NCBI GenBank assembly: GCA_003142855.1
Contig: PLNW01000073.1
Coordinates: 108,197-172,196, forward strand
DNA length: 64,000 bases
Source: Myxococcales bacterium
GTDB taxonomy: Bacteria; Myxococcota_A; Polyangia; Fen-1088
Reading direction: 5' to 3'
The number at the start of each line of letters is the position of its first letter. Positions within the stretch are counted from its first letter, which is position 1. Both the position numbers and the translations under genes were made by a program. The notes below the pieces were generated by a model. It did not search any database. It was not told where the DNA came from and saw only the letters and a list, made by a program, of their open reading frames with translations. Of the stretch, positions 50,238 through 58,253 are shown piece by piece.

Positions 50238-52370
50238 TCAACGCCCCGCAGACTCCTTGTCGAGTTTGCGCAGCGCCGGCTTGGTTCCGTGGGACGCGGC
50301 AAGTTCCTCGGCCGTGAGACGGCCGCTGCGCCTCATCATGGCAAGCAGATCATGGAGTCTCTGCAGCCAACCGTCGTCCACGTGGCCATCGCGAAATCGT
50401 CGCGCCAGCACATGCGGGTTGGGCGCCAGCGCCGCCAGATAGGCGGACTCGATGGGGAGGAGATGGCGAAGTTCCTTGCCAAAGTAGACGCGCGCAGCCT
50501 GGCGCACGCCGCGAATTCCCGGCCCCAAGTCGATCACATTCAAGTAGAGCTCAAGAACACGGTCCTTCCCGAGGAGATTGTGCAGGCGCCACGCCAGCAC
50601 GGTTTCCTCTAGTTTCCGGGCCAGGGTTCGATGGGGACTCAAGAACAAGTTTTTGGCCAGTTGCTGCGTGATGGTGCTGGCCCCGCGTCCGAAAGTCCGA
50701 GTCTCGAGATCCTGCACCAGAGCATGGCGAATCATCTCGATGTCAAAGCCATTGTGCCCGAAGAAGCGGCTATCCTCGGAGGTGAGAAAGGCCGCCGGCA
50801 GGTGACTCGGCATTTCCGCCAGCGAGGCGAAATCCGGGTGGTACTTGCCCAAAGGGAGGTTGGGCGCCTGCGGGCCGGTGGGCGTCTGCCGAAGCAGAGC
50901 GGGTGTCAGATTGGCCAGCAGCTGCGGTTCCGTCTTGACGGTGCAGCGCGGATCGACACGGACGTCGAGGGTCGAGGTTTCCCAGGCCGCGGCGTCGAAA
51001 GAAAAGGCAACCGCCACCCCCAATTTGCCGCCCAGGGTGAGCCCCGCCAAGGTCTGCCGAACCGGCTGTGCCTGTGCCGCGAGCAGCGAGCTGCACGGCA
51101 AGGGTGCCGCGCGTGGCGTGCTGATGGTGAATTCCCCACGGGGCGTTCCCAGCAACTCGGCCCAGCCCTTGACGTCGAGATGCGCGCCCAACGCGCGCAC
51201 CTCGGCTGATTCGATGTCGACTCGGCCGGCCGCGGTTGCCACCTGGCCACTCACGTGGACTTCCATGCCCAGGTCGCGCCAGGGGGTCCGGTCAACCGCC
51301 GGATGGTGTACCTCGAGACCGCGCAATTGGCCGTCCACCTGAAAAGGAACGAGCCGACGTTCCATGTCCAAGGACGCCACGAGGTGCAGGTCGGCGCGCG
51401 CATCGTCCAATCCTACCCCGCGCGGTTCCGCCATCACGCCCAGTGCGCGCAGCGGCCAATCATGTGCATCCACCTGAAGCTCAGCCACATCACCCGCTGT
51501 CCGGCCGGAGATGAGCAGGCCGGGAGATGCACCGTGCGAGTCATCCCGGCGCAGTTCGATGGACACGCCCTGACCAGCGAAGCGTGCCTCGACCGTCGCG
51601 CCTTCCGCCAGAACGCCGCCGCCAGGGATCACCAGGCTGGCACCCCGGCCCGTCGCGGCCACCGGGATGCCGCGCAAACTCTCGATCGCAACCTCGGATA
51701 CGCGCAAGGTCGCGGCGCTCCCCACTTCGAGGACCAAGTCGCGCAGAGACGCCGACGGCTGGCCTTGAGCTGGGCGCTGAAAATTGGCATCGGGCGCACG
51801 AAAATCGATGCGTACCCCGCCCGGCAGAACCACCACGCCGTGCACGCGCGCTCTTCGGGCTGCAAGCGCAACCGGCATCTCGCGCAAAAAACGCCGGCTG
51901 CCCGACGTCAGCGACGGAACCGCTACCGATGGCGGGCCGAAGAGATTGTCGGCGGTTCCGGTGCGCAGATATTCCACGTCAAGACCGTCTGCCGTCACCT
52001 CGGCAGGTTCCCAGAATCCATGCCCCGGCCCGCCCAGTCGCACGACGATGCGCTCCGCGCGTACGATCGGCTCTGCATCAAATGGGGGCGCCCCGAAGAT
52101 CTCCACGCCACGCGCGACCAGGACGCGCCAACCGCCGATTGCAAGGCTGTCCATCCGCACCTGACGCCCGATCGCCCGTTCCAGGCGTGCTCGAAACCAG
52201 GGCACCACGCCTCGGCTCCACAGTCCGATGCCGACTGGCACCAAGATGGAGATGGCCAGGGCTGTGGTCCCGAAAAAAGCAAAACGGCGGGCTGTACGAG
52301 GCAAAGCGGCACCATGGTACCGCAGGACCGGGTACCGCCTCTCGAAAAGTCGTAGTTGGTTTTTGAGCAC
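50238..52370 (-). CDS. AsmA-like / GT51 peptidoglycan glycosyltransferase fusion
   Basis: 710 residues. One N-terminal membrane helix (FFGTTALAISILVPVGIGL), about 440 residues with AsmA-like, beta-rich features (WRVLVARGVEIFGAPPFDAEP, IVVRLGGPG, PFQVDGQLRGLEV, ALGAHLDVKG), then a GT51 transglycosylase domain (about 505-690) with catalytic Glu532 in TSEDSRFFGHNGFD, GASTITQQLAKNL, RKLEETVLAWRL and LYLNVIDLGPGIRGVRQAARVYFGK. Polymerises lipid II; no transpeptidase domain, as in MtgA. The GTG start at 52370 lies inside an inverted-repeat element, so the native start may have been altered. Confidence 0.85.
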   Translation of the reverse strand: MLKNQLRLFERRYPVLRYHGAALPRTARRFAFFGTTALAISILVPVGIGLWSRGVVPWFRARLERAIGRQVRMDSLAIGGWRVLVARGVEIFGAPPFDAEPIVRAERIVVRLGGPGHGFWEPAEVTADGLDVEYLRTGTADNLFGPPSVAVPSLTSGSRRFLREMPVALAARRARVHGVVVLPGGVRIDFRAPDANFQRPAQGQPSASLRDLVLEVGSAATLRVSEVAIESLRGIPVAATGRGASLVIPGGGVLAEGATVEARFAGQGVSIELRRDDSHGASPGLLISGRTAGDVAELQVDAHDWPLRALGVMAEPRGVGLDDARADLHLVASLDMERRLVPFQVDGQLRGLEVHHPAVDRTPWRDLGMEVHVSGQVATAAGRVDIESAEVRALGAHLDVKGWAELLGTPRGEFTISTPRAAPLPCSSLLAAQAQPVRQTLAGLTLGGKLGVAVAFSFDAAAWETSTLDVRVDPRCTVKTEPQLLANLTPALLRQTPTGPQAPNLPLGKYHPDFASLAEMPSHLPAAFLTSEDSRFFGHNGFDIEMIRHALVQDLETRTFGRGASTITQQLAKNLFLSPHRTLARKLEETVLAWRLHNLLGKDRVLELYLNVIDLGPGIRGVRQAARVYFGKELRHLLPIESAYLAALAPNPHVLARRFRDGHVDDGWLQRLHDLLAMMRRSGRLTAEELAASHGTKPALRKLDKESAGR

Positions 52371-52521
52371 CGAACGGTTTGCCTCCCGTCGTGAAATCGC
52401 GGATTTGCGTCGCGTCCCTTCGTTGCTCCTCGGTCAAATACGTCGAGTATTCTCCCTCGTCGCGCCTCGGGCCGCTCGCAACTGCGCAATTTCACTCGGT
52501 CCGGCAAACCGTTCGGTGCTC
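52365..52521. repeat. MITE-like 157-bp element with 19-bp perfect terminal inverted repeats
   Basis: Left end GAGCACCGAACGGTTTGCC (52365-52383), right end GGCAAACCGTTCGGTGCTC (52503-52521): exact reverse complements. The interior is also partly palindromic (GTGAAATCGCGGATTTGCG against GTGAAATTGCGCAGTTGCG). No transposase ORF. It ends within the 5' end of the GT51 gene. Confidence 0.8.
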
Positions 52522-52615
52522 TAGTTGTCGGTTGCGGGGCCGGGACCGACAGCCGGCTCCGAATCCGGCACTGGTCCACGGATGCGTTTCCGGCCTCGGC
52601 CCACCGGCCTCCGGA

Positions 52616-53617
52616 TCAGTGGGCCGCCAGAGCCGCCGTCGCCCGGCGGTCCGGACCTTCGAAGGTCCTGTGATCCGTGCGTCGATTGCGGCGAATTCCG
52701 TGGGCGCGTAGCCGTGCGCCGGCCAAGATTTCCTCGATCAGATCATCGAAGCCAACCCCGGCTTCGTGCGCCACGCGGGGCAGTGGGGCTCCGGGCAAGA
52801 GCAACGGCGCGGAATCCACATCCACGATGATCTCGTTGAACCGTTCGCTGACCACCATCTCGACGCAAGCGGGACCGTCGCAGCCCAGCGCCTCGTAGGC
52901 CTGGGTCGCCAGGCGCAATACCGAAGCTTCTCGGGCAGACGCCAGGCGCGCGGGGGCACAAACTTCATGGCCTCGTGCGCCCGACAACCGTCCTACAGCC
53001 CAAGATCCGGTTCGGGATACCTCCATCACGCCAAGCGCCTGGCCGTCGAGAATCGGCACGGAGATGGGTCTCCCCTGCACGAAGCGCTCAACCAGGGCCT
53101 CGTCATCCAGGGCAAACGCGCTCTCCAGCGCGCTTTCCAGTTCCATTTCGTCGTGCACCAGGGTGCCCCCGAAAAGCAGCGTGGCACCCACCGACCTCAC
53201 GACCGCGGGGAACCCGAAAGCGCCGTGAACTTCGCTGATGTTGTCCTGTTGCCGGGAGCGAATCAGGTAGGCAGGCGCAGTGGGCAGATTGTGCAAGCGC
53301 AAGACGTCCTTGGTTTTTGCGCGGTTCATGGCTAGCCCGCAGGCCAATACGCCCGAACCGGTATACGGGATCGCAAGCATCTCCAGCAGGCCCTGAAGGC
53401 ACCCATCCGCGCCATACCGGCCGCGCACGGCCAAGAAAGCCACGTCTATCCCGGACTGGCGCAGGGCCATATCGACGTGACGATCGACAAAAAGGGTATG
53501 GACATCATGGCCCCCTCGGCGTAGGGCAGCGACGATGGCCTCGCCGGCCCGGGCGGAAGCATCTCGTTCCAACGACAATCCGCCGAGAAGCACTCCAATC
53601 TTGCGCGCACAACTCAT
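52616..53617 (-). CDS. Divergent D-alanine-D-alanine ligase-like ATP-grasp protein
   Basis: 333 residues. The N-terminal domain is Ddl-like (KIGVLLGGLSLERDASARAG, AFLAVRGRYGADGCLQGLLEMLAIPYTGSG, NRAKTKDVLRLHNLPTAPAY) and the C-terminus has VDSAPLLLPGAPLPRVAHEAGVGF, similar to the Ddl omega-loop region. However the central ATP-grasp part is unusual: the Lys-rich KPxxxGSSxG block is replaced by AVVRSVGATLLFGG. It may be a Ddl with altered substrate or a non-catalytic relative. The true Ddl of the organism is not necessarily this gene. Confidence 0.72.
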   Translation of the reverse strand: MSCARKIGVLLGGLSLERDASARAGEAIVAALRRGGHDVHTLFVDRHVDMALRQSGIDVAFLAVRGRYGADGCLQGLLEMLAIPYTGSGVLACGLAMNRAKTKDVLRLHNLPTAPAYLIRSRQQDNISEVHGAFGFPAVVRSVGATLLFGGTLVHDEMELESALESAFALDDEALVERFVQGRPISVPILDGQALGVMEVSRTGSWAVGRLSGARGHEVCAPARLASAREASVLRLATQAYEALGCDGPACVEMVVSERFNEIIVDVDSAPLLLPGAPLPRVAHEAGVGFDDLIEEILAGARLRAHGIRRNRRTDHRTFEGPDRRATAALAAH

Positions 53618-53728
53618 CCCTCACGGGTAACGCCTCCGGGGGGTGTCGTCAAAAAAGCGCACGCTTCTTGCTGACCACGAAGAGCTCACCGCCACGCATG
53701 CGCAGTTTGTGGTAGAGACGGGGTCGTC

Positions 53729-55348
53729 ATGACCTTTCTGGAAGCAGCCCTCGAGATTCTGAAACGGGAGCGCCGGCCTCTTCACTTCAAGGAACTCACC
53801 GAGAAGGCCACTGAGCGCAAGTTGTTGACTTTTGTGGGTCGAACCCCCGAAGTCACCATGCAAACCCAGCTCACTGCCGCCGTGAAGAAAGCCCCGGGTA
53901 GTCCCTTCGTGCGGGTCAAGCCAGGCGTCTTCGGGTTGCTGCGCTATCCGGAGGCTCCGGTCGAGCCCGCGCCGGCGCCCGAAACCGCGGCCGCACCAGG
54001 GAAACCGGAAAAGAGCGACAGCCGGCCGGCTGCGGGCGAGGCACGCGGTGGGCGACGACGCCGGCGGGGAGGGCGAGGGCGTCGCCGCGGACGTGGCGAT
54101 GCGCCGGGCGATTCCGTGGCGACCAGCGTCGCCTTGGCGGAGACGCCCAGCGAGAATGCCAGTCCGAGCGAAGGCGCGGAAGAACGCGAGAGTGCTGAAA
54201 CTCCTGAAGAGCCCGAAAGTGGTTCGCTGTCCCCTGAAGCGCGCGCGGCAGCGTTGGCTGAGAGTGGCGTGCTGGAAGGCGACGGAGAGGACCGGGATAC
54301 GGAGGAGCCGGATGAAGAAGGACGACCGCTTGGCAACGACAGAAATGCGGGCGCGGCCCTCAAGGACGAGAGCGCCGGACGCGACGACGAGGAGCAGACC
54401 AAGCCGGAAGGAACCGACGGTGGCAGATACCAATCCCTCGCCTCCTCGGGCGAAGCGGCTGCCAGGGGAGAACGGCCTGGCGTCCCCAGCCCGCCACCCG
54501 GCCCCGGCGAGAGCGCGGCGCAGGCGAGCTCGCCTGCAGGCGAAGGTACCGCGGAAACGCCGGTTCAGCAGGGCCGCAAGATCACCTCGCCCACCGACGC
54601 GGCCATCGAGATCTTGAAAGGCCAGGCCCCTGGCCGCGGCTTGCATGTGCGCCAGATTGCGGATGCAGCGGTCCGTCGGCGGCTGATCCACGGAGAGCCC
54701 AACGAAGCATGGCGGGTGATGCGAGCGGCGCTTGCGACCGAGGGCAAAGAGCGGTTGCGCGCTGGCCAGCGCCCGCGCGTGCGACCCGCGGGCAGCGGGC
54801 TTTATGCCCTGGCTCGCCGACCGCCAGACAGTGATCTCGAACGAGCCGAGTTCGTGCTGGGCGAGGCTAGGCGTGCCTTGCGCGAGCGAACGCTGGCCGC
54901 TCTGGAGCAGCGCCTGGCGGACCTGAGTCCGGCTGCCTTCGAGGCCGTGGGGCGAGTTCTCCTGCAGCGTGAGGGCTTCGGCCCGGCAACCTTCGTCAAG
55001 CGGGTCGAAGGCACCATCTATCTTGAGGCCTTGAGGGGACGAGGCTTCCGTCCCTCGCGCTGCCTCATCGCCTTGCGGCCAGGCGCCGCCGCCGCGGGCC
55101 GCCGCGCCCTAGGCGAGCTGCGTGCCGGCATCCGTGCCCGCAATCAGGACGAAGGGGTGCTCATGCTGGCCGGCCGGTTGGCCGACGACGCCGTCGCGGA
55201 ATGGAAACAGTCAGGCGCGCCGGTGGAGGTGGTGGATGGTCCCGCCCTGGCCGAGACCTGCGTCCGCCACGGAGTTGGCGTTATCTGTGGCGTGGTCAAC
55301 GTCGAGTTTGTCGACGCGGACTTCTTCGCCGAGATGTCCGAGGGCTAG
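53729..55348 (+). CDS. HARE-HTH protein with disordered linker and degenerate Mrr-like C-terminus
   Basis: 539 residues. Residues 1-75 form a HARE-HTH (HB1/ASXL/restriction-enzyme HTH) domain: FLEAALEILKRERRPLHFKEL, FVRVKPGVFGLL. Residues 76-285 are disordered, with an Arg/Gly-rich patch then acidic. A second HARE-HTH is at about 290-362 (PTDAAIEILKGQAPGRGLHVRQI, RPAGSGLYALA). The C-terminal ~165 residues (AFEAVGRVLLQREGF, LALAGRLADDAVAEW, VEVVDGPALAE) look like the Mrr nuclease fold but without the D...QxK catalytic set. Likely DNA-binding and non-catalytic. Ends 5 bp before lipB. Confidence 0.75.
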   Translation: MTFLEAALEILKRERRPLHFKELTEKATERKLLTFVGRTPEVTMQTQLTAAVKKAPGSPFVRVKPGVFGLLRYPEAPVEPAPAPETAAAPGKPEKSDSRPAAGEARGGRRRRRGGRGRRRGRGDAPGDSVATSVALAETPSENASPSEGAEERESAETPEEPESGSLSPEARAAALAESGVLEGDGEDRDTEEPDEEGRPLGNDRNAGAALKDESAGRDDEEQTKPEGTDGGRYQSLASSGEAAARGERPGVPSPPPGPGESAAQASSPAGEGTAETPVQQGRKITSPTDAAIEILKGQAPGRGLHVRQIADAAVRRRLIHGEPNEAWRVMRAALATEGKERLRAGQRPRVRPAGSGLYALARRPPDSDLERAEFVLGEARRALRERTLAALEQRLADLSPAAFEAVGRVLLQREGFGPATFVKRVEGTIYLEALRGRGFRPSRCLIALRPGAAAAGRRALGELRAGIRARNQDEGVLMLAGRLADDAVAEWKQSGAPVEVVDGPALAETCVRHGVGVICGVVNVEFVDADFFAEMSEG

Positions 55349-55353
55349 CGACT

Positions 55354-56076
55354 GTGAGCAGCGGCGGCCGTCCCGAAACGGGTGCCGTGGCCGAATGGAT
55401 GTGGCTGGGTCGGATCGCCTACCAGCCAGCCCTTGAACTGCAGGAGCAAATCCGCGACGAGATTCTGGCTGGGCGCAGACGGGAAACACTGCTTTTGCTC
55501 GAGCACCCTGCCGTGATCACGCTGGGCCGCTATGCTGACCCGGCCCACGTGTTGCTTCCCATGCCGGCTCTGCGCACCCGGGGCATCGAGGTGTGCCGGA
55601 CGTCGCGGGGAGGGGACGTGACCTTCCATGGACCGGGCCAGCTTGTGGGTTACCCGATCTTTAGGCTGCGCCGGGGCGTGCGCACGCACATACAGGCCAT
55701 GGCTGCGAGCATCGTCGAGTGGCTCACCGGCCTCGGACTTGCGGCCGAGTGGCGCGAGTCGACCCCTGGGGTGTGGGTGGGAAGCAACAAGATCTGTGCC
55801 TTCGGGGTGCACGTTCGCCATGGCATCGCCACGCACGGTTTCGCTCTCAACCTGGCCACCGACCTCGACGGGTTCTCGACCATCATCCCTTGTGGTCTGC
55901 AAACCGCGGGCGTCACGTCGTTGCATCGACAAATCGGGAACGCGCCTCCTCCGGAAGCGGTCGCCCGATCTCTCATCCGCTTGTTTGAGAAGAACTTTGG
56001 TGTACAACTAATAGAAGTGCGTGTTCCCGGTTGCAATCGGACAGCGCCACTCACTAGAATCATGGAAGCATCGTGA
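55354..56076 (+). CDS. lipB: Lipoyl(octanoyl) transferase
   Basis: 240 residues. Transfers octanoyl from ACP to lipoyl-domain Lys, for example GcvH in this window. Active site Cys180 in IIPCGLQTAGVTSL and Lys146 in GSNKICAFGVHV; RGGDVTFHGPGQLVGYP is the family signature. Preferred start is the GTG at 55354; an ATG at 55399 (MWLGRIAYQ) is also possible. Overlaps the following ATP-grasp gene by 4 bp. Confidence 0.95.
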   Translation: MSSGGRPETGAVAEWMWLGRIAYQPALELQEQIRDEILAGRRRETLLLLEHPAVITLGRYADPAHVLLPMPALRTRGIEVCRTSRGGDVTFHGPGQLVGYPIFRLRRGVRTHIQAMAASIVEWLTGLGLAAEWRESTPGVWVGSNKICAFGVHVRHGIATHGFALNLATDLDGFSTIIPCGLQTAGVTSLHRQIGNAPPPEAVARSLIRLFEKNFGVQLIEVRVPGCNRTAPLTRIMEAS

Positions 56077-57224
56077 AGGCACGGACCAGGCCGCGGATCG
56101 TAGTCCTCTGCAATCGCGACTTCGAGGGAGCCGAAGAGGATCCCGAGAACAAGGCGCGCGAGGATGTGAAGGAAATTGCGGACCACATCGTTCGCATCCT
56201 GAGTGCGAACGGCTATGAGGCCTCCGGGTTGGGGGTGACCAGCGACGTGGCGGGCGCGCTGAGCGAGCTGCGTGCGCGCAAGCCGGCCGCGGTATTCAAT
56301 CTCTGCGAATCGATCCATGGCGACAACCGCTTCGAGAGCTTGCTGCCGCTGCTGCTGGAGCTGGAGAGAATCCCTTACACGGGCTCAGAGCCATTTGCCC
56401 TGTCTCTGGCGCTGCGCAAGGAGAAGGTGAAGGAGATCTTGCGCGCCCGCGGGGTTCCGGTGCCGTCCGGTTGTCTGGTTTCGGCACAGAGCGAGTTGCC
56501 CGCTGTGAACTTGTGCTTTCCCGTGATTGTCAAGCCGGCGCGCGAAGACGCCTCGGTTGGGATCACCCGGGCCTCGGTGGTCAACGATCGGGCGGCGCTC
56601 GACGCGCGTGTTCTCCATATCCTCGACCACTACCATCAGCCTGCCCTGGTCGAGGAGTACATCGAGGGGCGCGAGATCTACGTGTCCCTGCTGGGCCAGG
56701 TTGGCGGCGAACTCCAGGTTTTCCCGTTCTTCGAGATCGACTTCTCGGCCATGCCGCCCGACCGACCCAAGATCGTTTCGTTCGAAGGCAAGTGGGTGGA
56801 GGATTCAGTAGAGTACAAGGGCACCCGACCGATCCGCTGCGAGGGGCTGTCACCGGAACTGCGCGACAAGGTGGCGCAGACGGCCCTCGACGCCTTTCGC
56901 TGCATAGGTCTGCGGGATTACGGCCGCATGGACATCCGCCTGCACGCCGATGGCACGCCCTACATCATCGACGTGAACCCCAACTGTGACCTTTCCGATT
57001 TGGCGGGCGGGTTCTCCCGTGCGGCGAAGACAGGCGGCCTCTCCTACAAGGACGTAATTCTGCGCCTGATCTCGCTGGCCCTCGCCAGGCGGGTGGATGA
57101 GACCCCGATTCCCCTGGCCGAGCCACCCAGTGAATCTGACCTCGATGCAGAGAGCGAATCCCTGCCTTCGGGAAGAGGCTTCGCCCCGGCCGGCGTTCGT
57201 CGGGGCGGCGCACATTCGACCTAG
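56073..57224 (+). CDS. ATP-grasp ligase, D-Ala-D-Ala-ligase-like
   Basis: 383 residues. ATP-grasp with VKPAREDASVGITRAS (ATP Lys and Gly-rich loop), VEEYIEGREIYVSLLG and metal-binding DVNPNCDLSD. The N-terminal FNLCESIHGDNRFESLLPLLLELERIPYTGS is Ddl-like, followed by RKEKVKEILRARGVPVPS. It has the intact motifs that the Ddl-like protein at 52616 lacks. A long Ser/Asp-rich tail. The substrate could be D-Ala-D-Ala or another peptide. GTG start overlapping the lipB stop implies coupling. Confidence 0.82.
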   Translation: MKARTRPRIVVLCNRDFEGAEEDPENKAREDVKEIADHIVRILSANGYEASGLGVTSDVAGALSELRARKPAAVFNLCESIHGDNRFESLLPLLLELERIPYTGSEPFALSLALRKEKVKEILRARGVPVPSGCLVSAQSELPAVNLCFPVIVKPAREDASVGITRASVVNDRAALDARVLHILDHYHQPALVEEYIEGREIYVSLLGQVGGELQVFPFFEIDFSAMPPDRPKIVSFEGKWVEDSVEYKGTRPIRCEGLSPELRDKVAQTALDAFRCIGLRDYGRMDIRLHADGTPYIIDVNPNCDLSDLAGGFSRAAKTGGLSYKDVILRLISLALARRVDETPIPLAEPPSESDLDAESESLPSGRGFAPAGVRRGGAHST

Positions 57225-57233
57225 GGGACGTCC

Positions 57234-58163
57234 ATGAGTTTCTCGAGGTGGCGGGTGATTGCGATCCCGTGCGCCGTGTCGGCCATGCTTTCGTTAGCAG
57301 GGGACGCTTGCAAGCGGCCAAGCGCGACAAGCCAACCGTCGCTGTGGCTCGGACCTGTGGCCGTCACGGCGACGGCAGGCGCAGGTGACGACGCTTCTCT
57401 GGTCGACCGGGAGGCTCTGGCGGAGAAGGCACGCTCGCAGCTCTTGCAGGCGGGAATCTTCGACGGCGAAGCCGTGCAAAGCACCCGACCGGGCGCAGCC
57501 GTGGCGCGGATTCGCATCACCGTGTCCACGGAACTTGTCCGGGCCGACGGCAAGGCTGCCGCGCGCGCCGGCGTGGGGCTGAACGTGTCGACTCGACCTG
57601 AGGGTGCGGCGCCTTCGCACTTTGGCGAGGACGTCCAGGCGAGCGCCGAGATGCCGTACGACCCGAATGCACAGCCGGACAAGAAACGGGTGCTGCAGCT
57701 GCTGGCGGAACGCGCAGTGGGCGATTTGCTGGCCACCTATGTCGCGCGCCAGAAGTTGTGGTCGGCCAAGCCCCAGGCCCTGCACGCGGTCCTGGCCGCT
57801 CCCGGCGAGCTGCGTCTGGAAGCCATTCGCGTGGCAGAGGCCCGCAAACTGCGCGATGAGGTTCCCACCTTGGTCGCGCTCCTGTCCGACGATGAAGAGA
57901 CCGTACGCGATGCTGCGCTCGGCGCGCTGGTCGAGCTGCGCGATCCGCGAGCGGTCCCGGCGCTCACCAAGACCAAGTCGATGAGGGACCGCCGTGAGAT
58001 GCGCAAGATCGTGGACGCTCTTGCTGCGCTCGGGGGACAAGAAGCTGCTGACTACCTGAGCTTCGTGGCCGATGCCCACGAGGATGAGGAGATCAGAAAC
58101 ATGGCGAGTGCAGCGCTTGTGCGCCTGAGAGGCAGGAGTTCCGCCAAGTTGCCAACCCCCTGA
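57234..58163 (+). CDS. HEAT-repeat protein with N-terminal export signal
   Basis: 309 residues. Hydrophobic N-terminus (VIAIPCAVSAMLSLAGDACK), a middle alpha/beta region (VARIRITVSTELVRADGKAA) and C-terminal HEAT/armadillo-like helices: VLAAPGELRLEAIRVAEA, EVPTLVALLSDDEETVRDAAL, DPRAVPALTK and MRKIVDALAALGG. Probably periplasmic, protein-binding. 9 bp after the ATP-grasp gene, same direction. Function unknown. Confidence 0.75.
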   Translation: MSFSRWRVIAIPCAVSAMLSLAGDACKRPSATSQPSLWLGPVAVTATAGAGDDASLVDREALAEKARSQLLQAGIFDGEAVQSTRPGAAVARIRITVSTELVRADGKAAARAGVGLNVSTRPEGAAPSHFGEDVQASAEMPYDPNAQPDKKRVLQLLAERAVGDLLATYVARQKLWSAKPQALHAVLAAPGELRLEAIRVAEARKLRDEVPTLVALLSDDEETVRDAALGALVELRDPRAVPALTKTKSMRDRREMRKIVDALAALGGQEAADYLSFVADAHEDEEIRNMASAALVRLRGRSSAKLPTP

Positions 58164-58239
58164 TTGGCGCACGAAGCCACGCCCGCTGCGGCAGATCTGA
58201 CAACAAGATAGGCCGGCTTCCAAAACTCTTTGGAAATCG

Positions 58240-58245
58240 TATAAT
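58240..58245 (+). promoter_or_regulatory. Putative -10 box of the kinase/sigma-54 regulator gene
   Basis: Perfect TATAAT 8 nt before the GTG start at 58254; no convincing -35 and no SD, consistent with a leaderless or nearly leaderless transcript. Confidence 0.45.
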
Positions 58246-58253
58246 GAGCCTCT

